A stretch of 64,000 bases of DNA, taken from positions 211,137 to 275,136 of the forward strand of contig NZ_LYWY01000034.1 in assembly GCF_001661915.1 (NCBI RefSeq). The letters are read 5' to 3'. Of this stretch, positions 8,396 through 16,938 are shown one piece after another (the first letter of the stretch is position 1; each line of letters starts with the position of its first letter). This stretch comes from Croceicoccus pelagius (GTDB lineage Bacteria; Pseudomonadota; Alphaproteobacteria; Sphingomonadales; Sphingomonadaceae). A program made the translations under genes and the position numbers. The notes under the pieces are model-generated. The model saw only the letters and a list, made by a program, of their open reading frames with translations. It made no database searches and had not been told where the DNA came from.

Positions 8396-9241
8396 ATGGC
8401 CGACAGCACTCACGATACCTCCCGCATCATGGACGGGGCCCGCACCAGCCTCGCGGTGAACCGCACCGGCGGTTATCACCGCGGGTCGATCGGGGCCGGT
8501 TCGGCGCGTCTGAAGAAAGAGCACGCGGCGGCCAAGCTGAAGCGTATCTTCATCGCGATTGCCACGATCGTCGTGGCCGCGATGGGCTTTGGCCTGTTCG
8601 TCAGCGCGCTGGGCTTCGAAGGGCTGTTCATCACCGTCCTGCTCGCCGTCGTCGCGGTCTGGGTTCTGAGCAGGTATCCCAAGATCAAGGCGCCCAAGGC
8701 GGCCACCCTGTCGCGCGGCGACCTGCAACAGAACGTGGCCAAGACCGAGCTTTGGCTGGAACACCAGCGCCCTGCCCTGCCCGCGCCTGCCGTGACGCTC
8801 GTCGACCAGATCGGCGTGCAACTCGACGGGCTTGGCGTGCAGCTTCAGGGTCTGGACGAGAACACGCCTGCCGCCGTTTCGGTACGCAATCTCGTCACTC
8901 GCGACCTCCCCGAAGTCGTGTCGAGCTATACCAAGATCCCGCGCCACTTGCGTTCGCAGGAGAGCGCGGGCAGCACGCCCGACAGCCAGGTGACCGAAAG
9001 CCTGAAGAGCATCAGCCGCGAGATCGACACCGTGACGCGCCAACTGGCCGAAGGCGATCTCGATGCGCTGGCGGTGCGGACCCGCTATCTCGACTACAAG
9101 TACGGCAGCGCGATGGACGAAACGCCCGCCCTGCCACCTCCCGGCGCGCCCGATCCGGCTCTGCCTCCGGTTTCCCCTGCGCCCAAGGCGCTGGGCGAGA
9201 CCGATTCCCTGACACCTGAATATTCACCCAAGGAAAACTGA
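8396..9241 (+). CDS. XpaC-like membrane protein of the TelA operon
   Basis: 281 residues. Two adjacent hydrophobic helices (about residues 45-63 and 68-85, FIAIATIVVAAMGFGLFV and GLFITVLLAVVAVWVL) form a hairpin; the rest is a cytoplasmic helical domain with LKSISREIDTVTRQLAEGDL near residue 205, then a Pro-rich tail. The two-helix hairpin, length and position beside telA match XpaC / 5-bromo-4-chloroindolyl phosphate hydrolysis proteins, although I see no catalytic motif and the phosphatase name is historical. The function is therefore best described as an unknown membrane partner of TelA. It starts 11 bases after the telA stop and its stop codon is directly followed by the next start. Confidence 0.65.
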   Translation: MADSTHDTSRIMDGARTSLAVNRTGGYHRGSIGAGSARLKKEHAAAKLKRIFIAIATIVVAAMGFGLFVSALGFEGLFITVLLAVVAVWVLSRYPKIKAPKAATLSRGDLQQNVAKTELWLEHQRPALPAPAVTLVDQIGVQLDGLGVQLQGLDENTPAAVSVRNLVTRDLPEVVSSYTKIPRHLRSQESAGSTPDSQVTESLKSISREIDTVTRQLAEGDLDALAVRTRYLDYKYGSAMDETPALPPPGAPDPALPPVSPAPKALGETDSLTPEYSPKEN

Positions 9242-9242
9242 C

Positions 9243-9539
9243 ATGCGCGTAGCCGTGCCGCACTCGCTCCCCAAGGCGGAGGTGCGCCGTCGCCTCGACG
9301 ACAAACAGGATTCGATGACCAACCTGGTCCCCGGCGGGATGGCCGAAATCGAGACCAGCTGGGCCAGCGAAGACCGCATGGTCTTGACGATCCGCGCGAT
9401 GGGTCAGGAAATGACCGGCAATGTCGATATCGAGGATGAAGCCGTGGTCTTCACGATTGACCTGCCGTTCGCGCTGTCCTTCGTCGAGCCGATGATTTCC
9501 GGCGCGATCGAGCAGAAGGGCCGCAAGCTGCTGGCCTAA
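9243..9539 (+). CDS. Polyhydroxyalkanoic acid system family protein
   Basis: 98 residues, soluble. The pattern VAVPHSLPKAEVRRRLDD at the start, a beta-rich centre (MVLTIRAMGQEMTGNVDIED) and FALSFVEPMISGAIEQKGRKLL at the end match the PHA_gran_rgn family (PF09650, TIGR02610), found near PHA granule genes in some bacteria and elsewhere in others. No PHA synthase or phasin is in this window, so a granule role is not supported by context. The gene starts 1 base after the XpaC-like stop. Its TAA stop overlaps the stop of the convergent DUF2721 gene (9536-9539), so transcription of the two units must run into each other. Confidence 0.8.
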   Translation: MRVAVPHSLPKAEVRRRLDDKQDSMTNLVPGGMAEIETSWASEDRMVLTIRAMGQEMTGNVDIEDEAVVFTIDLPFALSFVEPMISGAIEQKGRKLLA

Positions 9540-9976
9540 AGATCGCGGTCCAGTTCCAGATAGGCGAGCGGGACACGCAGCTGTTCCGAGGCTACCCGCG
9601 TTTCCATCAGGAACAGGATCAGGCCTGCAAGCAGCAGGGCAATCGCGGTGGCGAAACTGATCGCGACTGCCGCTTCGGTGGCCGCGTGCAGGAACTGGCC
9701 GGAAAAGATCAGCACGACCGTGATCCCGATGGTGATTGCAGACAGCACCATCATCAGTTGCGCCCGCCCGATCAGCGTCGTGCGGCGAGCCAGCATCCGC
9801 AGTTCGCGCACACTGGCGTCGTGTTCCTCGCCACTCGACTCGCGAAAGGCGACCTGCATCTCGCGGGTACGGTCGACCACGCGAGACAGCCGCGAAGCCA
9901 TCATGTTGAGGATGTTGCCGATGGCGACGAGCACGAACACCGGCGCGAGTGCAAGCTGGATGGTCTGAACGATCAT
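9536..9976 (-). CDS. DUF2721 membrane protein
   Basis: 146 residues with three hydrophobic helices (about 5-25, 74-95 and 102-125). The short cytoplasmic loop after helix 1 has the conserved NMMASRLSRVVDRTREM segment followed by a charged stretch and LRMLARRTTLIGRAQLMM, the pattern of DUF2721. No function is established for this family. The gene starts 42 bases from the manA stop and lies on the same strand as the sugar cluster upstream of it, so it could be its last gene; it is otherwise unrelated. Confidence 0.8.
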   Translation of the reverse strand: MIVQTIQLALAPVFVLVAIGNILNMMASRLSRVVDRTREMQVAFRESSGEEHDASVRELRMLARRTTLIGRAQLMMVLSAITIGITVVLIFSGQFLHAATEAAVAISFATAIALLLAGLILFLMETRVASEQLRVPLAYLELDRDL

Positions 9977-10017
9977 GCGCCGGTTCTAACGCCCCCGATG
10001 CATTCGGGAAAGCAGGC

Positions 10018-10824
10018 TCAACAGCCCCGCGTCAGCAGCGCGGTCGCCCCGCCCGCTATCTCTACACAGTGGATGTCGTCCGCCAGAGCACATTCGCCGA
10101 CAGCGACCGCCTTGCTGGCAACGCTCACGCCTTCGCTGCGCGGAATGACCAGCAGCGCGCCCGGATAGTCGCCCGCGATCGCCTGTTCGACCGGCCCCTC
10201 AACCTTGTCGAGCAGGAAGAACGGACCTTCGACCAGCCGCATCGTCCCGCCCTCGGGCACAGTCTGGTGCAGACGCATGTCGTAAGGCTCGCCCTTTGCG
10301 ACGGCCATGCCCTCTTCCAAGTGCAGTTCGCGCGCGCGGCCATAGTCGTAGAGGCGGTAGGTGATGTCGCTGTTCTGCTGCACCTCGATCAGGCTGACGC
10401 CCGCGCCGATGGCATGGACGGTGTTGGCCGGGATGTAGAAGAAGTCGCCTGCCCTGACCTCGTGCCAGACAAGCATGTCCTCGATACTGCCGTCGAGAGA
10501 TGCGGCGCGCATCGTGCCGGCATCGAGGTCCCTTGCGAACCCGATGCCCAGCGTCGCGCCCGGTTCGGCGTCGATCACGTACCAGCATTCCGACTTGCCC
10601 TGACGGCCCAGTCCCGCCGCTTCGGACTGGTCGTCATCGGGGTGAACTTGCACCGACAGCTTCTCGCTGGTGAAAATGTATTTGACGAGGAGATCGGGCA
10701 GAGCCGCGGGCGGTTCGAACCAGATCTCGCCGATCCGTTGGCCTTCAGGCGCGGTGAACGGCGGCGGCAGGGTATCCTTGCCCCACGGCTTCTCGACCGA
10801 GATCGTGCAGAGGACGCTGCTCAT
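10018..10824 (-). CDS. manA: Class I mannose-6-phosphate isomerase
   Basis: 268 residues, a compact type I phosphomannose isomerase that interconverts fructose 6-phosphate and mannose 6-phosphate in the cytoplasm. The zinc/cupin core is visible: SVQVHPDDDQSEAAG (about residue 60), WHEVRAGDFFYIPANTVHAI (about 120) and SLIEVQQNSDITYRLYDYGR (about 140). The ATG overlaps the stop of the guanylyltransferase gene (ATGA at 10821-10824), so the two are translationally coupled, and together they convert fructose 6-phosphate into GDP-mannose if a phosphomannomutase is present elsewhere. The symbol is assigned by family. Confidence 0.87.
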   Translation of the reverse strand: MSSVLCTISVEKPWGKDTLPPPFTAPEGQRIGEIWFEPPAALPDLLVKYIFTSEKLSVQVHPDDDQSEAAGLGRQGKSECWYVIDAEPGATLGIGFARDLDAGTMRAASLDGSIEDMLVWHEVRAGDFFYIPANTVHAIGAGVSLIEVQQNSDITYRLYDYGRARELHLEEGMAVAKGEPYDMRLHQTVPEGGTMRLVEGPFFLLDKVEGPVEQAIAGDYPGALLVIPRSEGVSVASKAVAVGECALADDIHCVEIAGGATALLTRGC

Positions 10825-11861
10825 TGCGAGCAGGCGCCCGTCAGCTTGCCGACCTTTTGCGAACCTTCAGCACTGGTGACGAGGATGTCGTCCCCGTCGA
10901 CCACGACGATCACGTCTTCAAGCCCGATGACCGAGACGCGCGGCCCGTCGCTGTCGACCATGACATTGCGGCAATCGACCAGTTCGACCCGGCCGCGCGC
11001 GACATTGCCATCCTCGTCCCGCGCCCGCGCCTCGCGCAGCGCCTGCCAGTTGCCGATGTCGGACCAGCCCATGGCGACAGGCACCATCGCGGCCTTGCCG
11101 GTGTTTTCCATGACCGCGTAATCGACGCTCTCGCTCTCGATCTCGGCGAAGGCCTTGGCTTCGGGGTAGAAGCGGCGCCCCTCGGCGTGTCCTGCACTCA
11201 CTGCCTCGCGCGCTTTTTGCGCGATCTGCGGGCGGTGTGCGGTCAGTTCGTCCATGAAAGTGCCGGCGCGAAAGGCGAAGAGGCCGCCGTTCCAGCTATA
11301 CCCGCCCTCGGCCAGGAAAGCCTCCGCACGTGGACGGTCGGGCTTTTCGACGAAACGTTCGATGGCCCATGCGCCGTCGCCGATCTCGTCACCCTGCTTC
11401 AGGTAGCCGAAGCCGGTTTCCGGCGCGTCGGGCGTGATGCCGAATGCCACCAGCCAGCCTTCGCGCGCCAGTTCGCAGGCACGCGCGGCCGCAGAGTTGA
11501 AAGCGTCGCAATCGGCGATGTGGTGGTCGCTCGGGCAGACCAGCATGACGTCGTTCGCGTCCAGCCTGCAGGCGGCCAGCGCGATGGCGGCGGCGGTGTT
11601 GCGGGCCATCGGTTCGACGATCACGGTGCCTTCGGCAGCGTCGAGCTGCGCCTCGACATGTTCGAGATGCGCGCTGCCGGTAACGACGACCGGCGCGCCG
11701 AACATTTCGGGGTCGGCACAGCGCTTCAGGGTGGAGATGAACAGCGGCTCTTCATCGACCAGCGGGATGAAGGGCTTGGGCCGCGATGCCCGCGAACGGG
11801 GCCAGAGACGGGTCCCGCTTCCGCCGCACAGGACAACCGGAACCATCTTGGTTTTCAACAT
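10821..11861 (-). CDS. manC: Mannose-1-phosphate guanylyltransferase
   Basis: 346 residues, a nucleotidyltransferase that makes GDP-mannose from GTP and mannose 1-phosphate. The N-terminal signature VPVVLCGGSGTRLWPRSR and FVEKPDRPRAEAFL (about 160) are diagnostic; VSVIGLEDVIVVVDGDDILV near the end is the start of the left-handed helix region. It is a short version lacking the C-terminal isomerase domain that many ManC proteins carry; here that activity is encoded by the next gene. The ATG at 11861 (MLKTKMVPVV) has GGAG at 11867-11870 inside the end of the preceding GH130 gene, whose stop is 1 base away; the ATG of MVPVV 15 bases further in is an alternative. Confidence 0.88.
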   Translation of the reverse strand: MLKTKMVPVVLCGGSGTRLWPRSRASRPKPFIPLVDEEPLFISTLKRCADPEMFGAPVVVTGSAHLEHVEAQLDAAEGTVIVEPMARNTAAAIALAACRLDANDVMLVCPSDHHIADCDAFNSAAARACELAREGWLVAFGITPDAPETGFGYLKQGDEIGDGAWAIERFVEKPDRPRAEAFLAEGGYSWNGGLFAFRAGTFMDELTAHRPQIAQKAREAVSAGHAEGRRFYPEAKAFAEIESESVDYAVMENTGKAAMVPVAMGWSDIGNWQALREARARDEDGNVARGRVELVDCRNVMVDSDGPRVSVIGLEDVIVVVDGDDILVTSAEGSQKVGKLTGACSQ

Positions 11862-11862
11862 C

Positions 11863-13200
11863 TTACTCCATGATCTGCAGGAGATCCTCGACCGTACAGG
11901 TAGCAAATCCGACCGCACTGTCTGAAATGCCGTAAGGAACCAAAAGGTCCTCGCCCATTTTCAGCGCACCGCATGTATAGACCACGTTGGGGACATATCC
12001 CGACCGGTCGTCGTCCTCTGCGGTCAGGACCGGCGCTTTGCTGCGGGCAAGGACCTTTGACGGATCCTCTCGGTCGAGCAGCGCACAGCCCAGCGCATAC
12101 TTGCGCATTGCGCCCACGCCGTGGGTGAACAGCAGCCAGCCATGATCGGTCAGGATCGGGCTGCCGCAATTGCCGATCTGGATGAATTCCCACGGGTATT
12201 TTGGCCCCATCAGCAGTTCGCCCTCGTCGTCCCAGCACGACAAGTCGTCGGATCGCAGCAGGAACAGGTTCTTCCCGTCCTGCCGTCCGACCATGACGTA
12301 CTGCCCGCCAATCTTTTCCGGGAACAGAGCCATACCCTTATTGCGCCCGGCCTTCCCCTGAATTGCCTCGAGCGTGAAGCTCTTGAAATCGCGGGTTCTC
12401 ATCAGCTCGGACCGGATCGAACGGCCCGAATAGGCGGTGTAGGTGCCGATCCATTCGTAATCGCCGCCGCCATGGTCGAACCGCACGAGGCGCAAGTCTT
12501 CCAGCCCGCCGGCCTGCTGTTCGGTGACAGGGAAGATCACGGTGTTAGAAAGGCTGGAATCGGCATGGCGATAGACAGTGACGGCGTTATCACCCGCTAC
12601 TTCGGCCACCGCACTGTCGGCGGCAGTCGCGAAAGTGGACTGCGGCCACAGCTCGAAATTGCCGCCAGGTTCCAGGATGCCTTCACGGAACGCGATCGAG
12701 GAAATGTGCCCCTCGCCAACGGCGCGCAGCGACATGACAAAGCGGCAGGCATCGCCCGACATGCCCGACTGATCGGGATGCGGCACGATCGACGGGTTCA
12801 TCAGCGCGGCTGCAGCGTAAGTATATTCGTGGCAGAAATAGCTGCCGATCAGCTTGCGCCGCATTTCGGAGAATTTCGAACCGTCGATGTCGAGCACTTC
12901 CTCCACCTCGGCATAGCGTTCGAGAAACATGGTCTCGGTCTGCCAGTGGCGCTCGGCGAAATCGTGCTGCACGCGGCGGTATTCTATCGCGGCCTGATCC
13001 TCGGTCAGCCCGGCGATATCCTCGACCAGTTTTAGCGCGCGATTACCGTCTGCTGTCCGGGCCTGCCAGCCCAGGTGAAATGGGCGAAGGACGACCCGCG
13101 AAGGGTCTGCGTACAGCCGCTCATCTGAAATGCGTAGCGGGCTGTCGGGGTAATCGCTGGTTCTCAATGACTTCTCCGGACGACTCGGCTCGCTGCACAT
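11863..13200 (-). CDS. GH130 family protein (mannoside phosphorylase type)
   Basis: 445 residues, no signal peptide. The five-bladed propeller of GH130 is recognisable through SSIAFREGILEPGG, GGLEDLRLVRFD (carrying the conserved acidic residue), GRNKGMALFPEKIGGQYVMVGRQ and GNCGSPILTDHGWLLFTHG. GH130 enzymes phosphorolyse beta-linked mannosides (beta-1,4 or beta-1,2-mannobiose and oligomers), and some run in the synthetic direction or are hydrolases. Linkage and direction cannot be read here. The neighbours (GT4, manC, manA) point to mannose metabolism. The ATG at 13200 lies 80 bases inside the upstream gene and has no evident ribosome binding site; an in-frame TTG at 13167 has GGAGAAG at ideal spacing and may be the true start. 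Confidence 0.85.
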   Translation of the reverse strand: MCSEPSRPEKSLRTSDYPDSPLRISDERLYADPSRVVLRPFHLGWQARTADGNRALKLVEDIAGLTEDQAAIEYRRVQHDFAERHWQTETMFLERYAEVEEVLDIDGSKFSEMRRKLIGSYFCHEYTYAAAALMNPSIVPHPDQSGMSGDACRFVMSLRAVGEGHISSIAFREGILEPGGNFELWPQSTFATAADSAVAEVAGDNAVTVYRHADSSLSNTVIFPVTEQQAGGLEDLRLVRFDHGGGDYEWIGTYTAYSGRSIRSELMRTRDFKSFTLEAIQGKAGRNKGMALFPEKIGGQYVMVGRQDGKNLFLLRSDDLSCWDDEGELLMGPKYPWEFIQIGNCGSPILTDHGWLLFTHGVGAMRKYALGCALLDREDPSKVLARSKAPVLTAEDDDRSGYVPNVVYTCGALKMGEDLLVPYGISDSAVGFATCTVEDLLQIME

Positions 13201-15484
13201 GTGCCAGCGCTACCACGGCGTAGTGGGCAAGCTGAAATGCCAAAATCGATTCCGCACCGCAATTGCGGTTGGCCCCGCGCGGGGTGATCCCGTCGCGGCA
13301 GCGGCCACTGGCCAGATCGGCAAGGACGACGCGGCGGTCGTTGTCGCCGAGGAACCAGCGGTAGGCGGTGGTGGCGTGGCCGTACCAGAAGCGGTCCTGT
13401 GTCGCGTCGAACGCGCTCATCGCGGCTTCCACGGCAGCCTGGGCCTCCAGCGGCTGCTGGTCGAAAGGCAGGACTTCGTGCGGCTGGTGGAAGCTTTCCG
13501 AACCGACGGCACGGAAGTTGCCCTGCGCCGAAGTCTGCTGCTCTGCGATCCAGCGCAGCGAGGACAGGCCCGATGCCAGCCACTCGGGCCTGTCGAGAGC
13601 ACGGCCAGCCTCGATCAGCGCCTGCGACAGGCGGGGATTGTCGTACCCCAGCACACATTCGAACCAGGCCCAATCGGGACGACGCGAATCTTCGAGCAGG
13701 CCGTGGAGCATCGCCCCGCCCCGCTGCAGCATGGCGGTAGCCCCCGCGTGGTCTTTTTCGCCCTCAAGCCTGCCGACTGCGCCCAACGTGGCGAAGGCGA
13801 CGGCGCGCGGGGAATCGATATCGGCAAAGCCTGCCAGCGCCTGATCGAACAGCCCGCGGGCCCACCAGCGCAAGTCCTCGGTACGCCCGCGCGACGCGGT
13901 GTGACCCAGCGCCCAGATCGCGCGGCCGTTGGAATCGTCGGAGCCGCAAGTCTCGGACCATGTCCGGTCGTAGGCCATGAAGTTGCGGAATTTGCCCTGC
14001 GAGGGGTCGAAGGCGTGCTGGACGAAGGATGCGAACATCGCGGCGAATCTGTCCGCTTCGCGCGCTTCCATCCGGTCTGTCATGTTCATCAGTATCAACG
14101 CGCGGGCATTGTCGTCGAGGCAATAGCCGTGGCTGCGATCGGGTACGGTGCCGATGGCATGCTGGATCATGCCGACATCGTCACACATACCCATGAAACC
14201 GCCCATGCCGGGCGCCGCGAACAGGCGCGAGGCAACGGAACGCTGTTCGCCGAGGCATTTGTCGACGAGCGAAGCTGCCGCATCGGCAAAGCGCGGCCAG
14301 ATCGTCTCGCGCCCCTTTTCATAGGCGCGTCGCTGCATGGCCAAGAGAGCTTCGGGGCGGTCGAGAAGGCCGTTGACCGCCTCGGCCACGGCCTGGGATG
14401 AGCCCGGCTCGAAAAGCTGACCCACACCGCCAGAAAGCAGTTCGCGGGCGTGGATATAGGGCGTCGACACCACGGCCTTGCCCAGCGCCACGGCATAGCT
14501 GAGCGTGCCCGAAGTCGATTGCTGGAGATTGGGATAGGGCGTCAGGTAGATGTCGCACGCCTCCAGCTGGTCGAGCAATTCGGGCGTGTCGAGGAAGCGG
14601 TCCACCCACTCGATCCGGTCGGCAACGCCAAGCTGCGCGGCAAGGTCCTGCAAACCTTCGCGGTAGCTTTCGCCATGCTCGGCAACAAGGTTCGGGTGCG
14701 TCGCGCCGACGATGCGATAGACTACGTCAGGATGATGATCGGCAATCGCGGGCAGCGCCTCGATCACGGTTTCGATCCCCTTGCCGGGGCCGAGCAGGCC
14801 AAACGTCATCAAGACCGGGCGATCGGACAGGCCGAGGTGCGCTTTGAACTGGTCCTGCCGACCGAAGGGACGATCGGGGGCGCCATGCGGGATGACGGTC
14901 AGCCTCTCCCGCCCGGTGCCGTAAAGGCGGGCGAGCAGATCTGCCGAATGCTCGGACATGACCATGACCTGCGCGGCACGCGACAGCAGGTGGGCAAGGA
15001 TCTCGCGCTGCTTGTCGCCGGGTTCGGCCAGCACGGTATGCAGCGTCAAGATGATCGGCGCCGCAATGCGATCGACGAAGTCGCAGACCATCTCGCCGCA
15101 TTCACCGCCGAAGATGCCGTATTCGTGCTGAAGCCAGACGACGTCGGCCCCGCTGTCGTTGATGGCTTGTGCGGCGCGGCGATAGCCTTCGGCATCGTCC
15201 TGCACGATTTCGCGGGCCACACCGTCGTATTCCAATGGATCGTTCGCATCGACGAGCGCATGGACGTCGACTTCAAGCTCGCCATGATAACGGCCAAGCT
15301 GTTCGACGAGGTCGGAGGTGAAAGTCGCGATCCCGCACTTGCGCGGGACATAAGTACCGACAACCGCGACGCGGCCGATCGCCTGGTCCGAGGCCTGTCC
15401 GGGGAAAAGGGTTATGACATCGGATCGGTCCGCCCCACCGTGGTCGGCGGAAATGGATTCGTTCGGGCTGCGATCATCCGACAT
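13121..15484 (-). CDS. GT4 glycosyltransferase fused to a C-terminal toroid-like domain
   Basis: 787 residues. Residues about 37-410 are a GT-B glycosyltransferase of family 4: VAVVGTYVPRKCGIATFT at the start, ADVVWLQHEYGIFGGE, the mid-hinge RPVLMTFGLLGPGKGIETVI and the nucleotide-sugar region YPNLQQSTSGTLSYAVALGK. From about 425 to the end a different domain follows with SHGYCLDDNARALILM, SDDSNGRAIWALGHTA, DWAWFECVLGYDNPRL and WYGHATTAYRWFLGDNDRRV, repeated helix-hairpin spacing that suggests an (alpha/alpha)6 toroid as in several glycosidases. I cannot name its family. The ATG at 15484 follows GAGGAAACCC. The 3' end overlaps the GH130 gene by 80 bases (or 47 with the TTG start). Sugar donor is probably GDP-mannose, inferred from manC/manA downstream. 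Confidence 0.8.
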   Translation of the reverse strand: MSDDRSPNESISADHGGADRSDVITLFPGQASDQAIGRVAVVGTYVPRKCGIATFTSDLVEQLGRYHGELEVDVHALVDANDPLEYDGVAREIVQDDAEGYRRAAQAINDSGADVVWLQHEYGIFGGECGEMVCDFVDRIAAPIILTLHTVLAEPGDKQREILAHLLSRAAQVMVMSEHSADLLARLYGTGRERLTVIPHGAPDRPFGRQDQFKAHLGLSDRPVLMTFGLLGPGKGIETVIEALPAIADHHPDVVYRIVGATHPNLVAEHGESYREGLQDLAAQLGVADRIEWVDRFLDTPELLDQLEACDIYLTPYPNLQQSTSGTLSYAVALGKAVVSTPYIHARELLSGGVGQLFEPGSSQAVAEAVNGLLDRPEALLAMQRRAYEKGRETIWPRFADAAASLVDKCLGEQRSVASRLFAAPGMGGFMGMCDDVGMIQHAIGTVPDRSHGYCLDDNARALILMNMTDRMEAREADRFAAMFASFVQHAFDPSQGKFRNFMAYDRTWSETCGSDDSNGRAIWALGHTASRGRTEDLRWWARGLFDQALAGFADIDSPRAVAFATLGAVGRLEGEKDHAGATAMLQRGGAMLHGLLEDSRRPDWAWFECVLGYDNPRLSQALIEAGRALDRPEWLASGLSSLRWIAEQQTSAQGNFRAVGSESFHQPHEVLPFDQQPLEAQAAVEAAMSAFDATQDRFWYGHATTAYRWFLGDNDRRVVLADLASGRCRDGITPRGANRNCGAESILAFQLAHYAVVALAHVQRAESSGEVIENQRLPRQPATHFR

Positions 15485-15672
15485 GGGTTTCCTCGCGTTA
15501 TCGGGGCTTACCGGAAGGCAACCCCCGAGTGGACCGACAGTTCCTTCGCACATGCAAAAATGTCGGTTCGGTTACGACGACTCGTCCGAAACGTAACACG
15601 GGCAAACCCACCAGAAGAAATGTTAATTTGCATCTGCGAAAGAATCTCGCAATTGCGGCAAAAGTACGGCTG

Positions 15673-16437
15673 TTACTGCCACCACCATTGTTTCCAGCCG
15701 ACTTTTTCGCTGGTCGGATTGCCATCGCCGTCGATTGCCGGACGATAGCGGAAACGTTCGATCACGAGCTGGCAGGTGATCCGGTCGACCTCGGAATTTC
15801 CGCTGGACCGGCGGACGCGGCAATCGCGGGTCGTACCGTCGGGATTGACGGTGAAATGGACGATCACATAGGCGCCATCGCGTTCCTGAACACTGCTGCG
15901 CGGATAGTCCTTGGCGCGGATTTCGCCCGCGATCTTCTCGGCATGGCGGGCGAAGGGAACCCCGCCCGATCCAGTGCCCTGACCGCCGCTTCCCGTGCCG
16001 ATGCCCGGACCGCCACCGCCTGTCCCCGTGCCCTGCTCTGCCGCGCCCGAACGCGTCTGGTCGCCGGTAGAAGAGACCGGCGGGACGGGGTCCTGCTTCT
16101 TGGGGATGCGCGCGGGTGGGGCGCTGATTTCCTTGGGCTTGGCTTCTGCCGCTTCTGCCCCCGATGCGCCTTTGGGTTCGATTTCCTCGACCTTCTGCGG
16201 CGGCTCTTCCGGCTCGCTCTGGAAAGGGATCGAGAATGAGGTGACCGTCTCCTTCACCGCCTCGGGCACGAAATCGATGTCGAATGCGCGCAGAAGGCCG
16301 AAGATGGCGGCAACGTGGATCAGGCCGACGACGGCAAACGTCGCAAGCTTGCGCCCGCTTATGCGAGAGCGGGCCCTGCTGGCGATTGTTTCGCGGCGGG
16401 TAAATGTGGCTTGCGGGGCCTGGTCCATGGGCGTCAA
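15673..16437 (-). CDS. tonB: TonB family energy transducer
   Basis: 254 residues. A single transmembrane helix at about 30-50 (LATFAVVGLIHVAAIFGLL) is followed by an acidic/Pro-rich periplasmic spacer (EPEEPPQKVEEIEP, PPARIPKKQDPVPP), a Gly-rich stretch (about 133-160) and a C-terminal TonB domain with YPRSSVQERDGAYVIVHFTV and the V-R-R-S-S-G-N motif. The C-terminus ends unusually in WKQWWWQ. It transduces proton-motive force from ExbB/ExbD to TonB-dependent receptors such as the one at 51.3 kb; exbB and exbD are not in the window. It is transcribed towards the GT4 gene, with 188 bases between them, and is divergent from the response-regulator gene. Confidence 0.87.
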   Translation of the reverse strand: MTPMDQAPQATFTRRETIASRARSRISGRKLATFAVVGLIHVAAIFGLLRAFDIDFVPEAVKETVTSFSIPFQSEPEEPPQKVEEIEPKGASGAEAAEAKPKEISAPPARIPKKQDPVPPVSSTGDQTRSGAAEQGTGTGGGGPGIGTGSGGQGTGSGGVPFARHAEKIAGEIRAKDYPRSSVQERDGAYVIVHFTVNPDGTTRDCRVRRSSGNSEVDRITCQLVIERFRYRPAIDGDGNPTSEKVGWKQWWWQ

Positions 16438-16523
16438 ACGAATGCCTCCCCCGCCCCGTTCCCGCGTTCCGACCGCTTTGGCCGCGCGCAGCCTATGATG
16501 GGCGGGGCAAGACGGAGGAAACG

Positions 16524-16934
16524 ATGGCCTATATCCTCGTCGCGGACGATGACGAAATTCTTGCGGAAATGGTGCGGCACAGGCTGGAAACAGTCGGGCA
16601 TGAAGTCTTGGTCGTCGAAGACGGCGAAGAGGCGCTGGATCGCGTCGGCCAGCGTCTGCCCGATGCGATCCTGCTCGACTGGATGATGCCGATACGGTCC
16701 GGGATGGAGACGCTCCTGGCGCTGAAGAGCCACCCCACGCGGTGCCATGTGCCGGTGATCATGATGACCTCTCGTCGCAATCAGTTCGACGTGCTGACCG
16801 CCCTGCGTGCCGGGGCTTCCGACTATGTCACGAAACCGTTTTCGCCCGAAGATCTGGCGCTGAGGGTTGAAAGTCTTCTGGACCGGAAACGCTTCGTCGC
16901 GGAAGGAAACGGCGTTCGCCAGAGGGTTCATTGA
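16524..16934 (+). CDS. Single-domain response regulator
   Basis: 136 residues consisting of one receiver domain. The acidic pocket (Asp8-Asp10 in LVADDDE), the phospho-acceptor Asp52 in ILLDWMMP, the T82 region (IMMTS) and Lys104 in YVTKPFSPEDL are all present, so it should be phosphorylatable. There is no output domain; it would act through protein contacts, as CheY- or DivK-like proteins do. No histidine kinase is adjacent. The ATG at 16524 has GGAGGAA six bases upstream. It runs convergently into cpaA, with only 4 bases between the two stop codons, so a link to pilus control is possible but not shown. Confidence 0.88.
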   Translation: MAYILVADDDEILAEMVRHRLETVGHEVLVVEDGEEALDRVGQRLPDAILLDWMMPIRSGMETLLALKSHPTRCHVPVIMMTSRRNQFDVLTALRAGASDYVTKPFSPEDLALRVESLLDRKRFVAEGNGVRQRVH

Positions 16935-16938
16935 CAGG

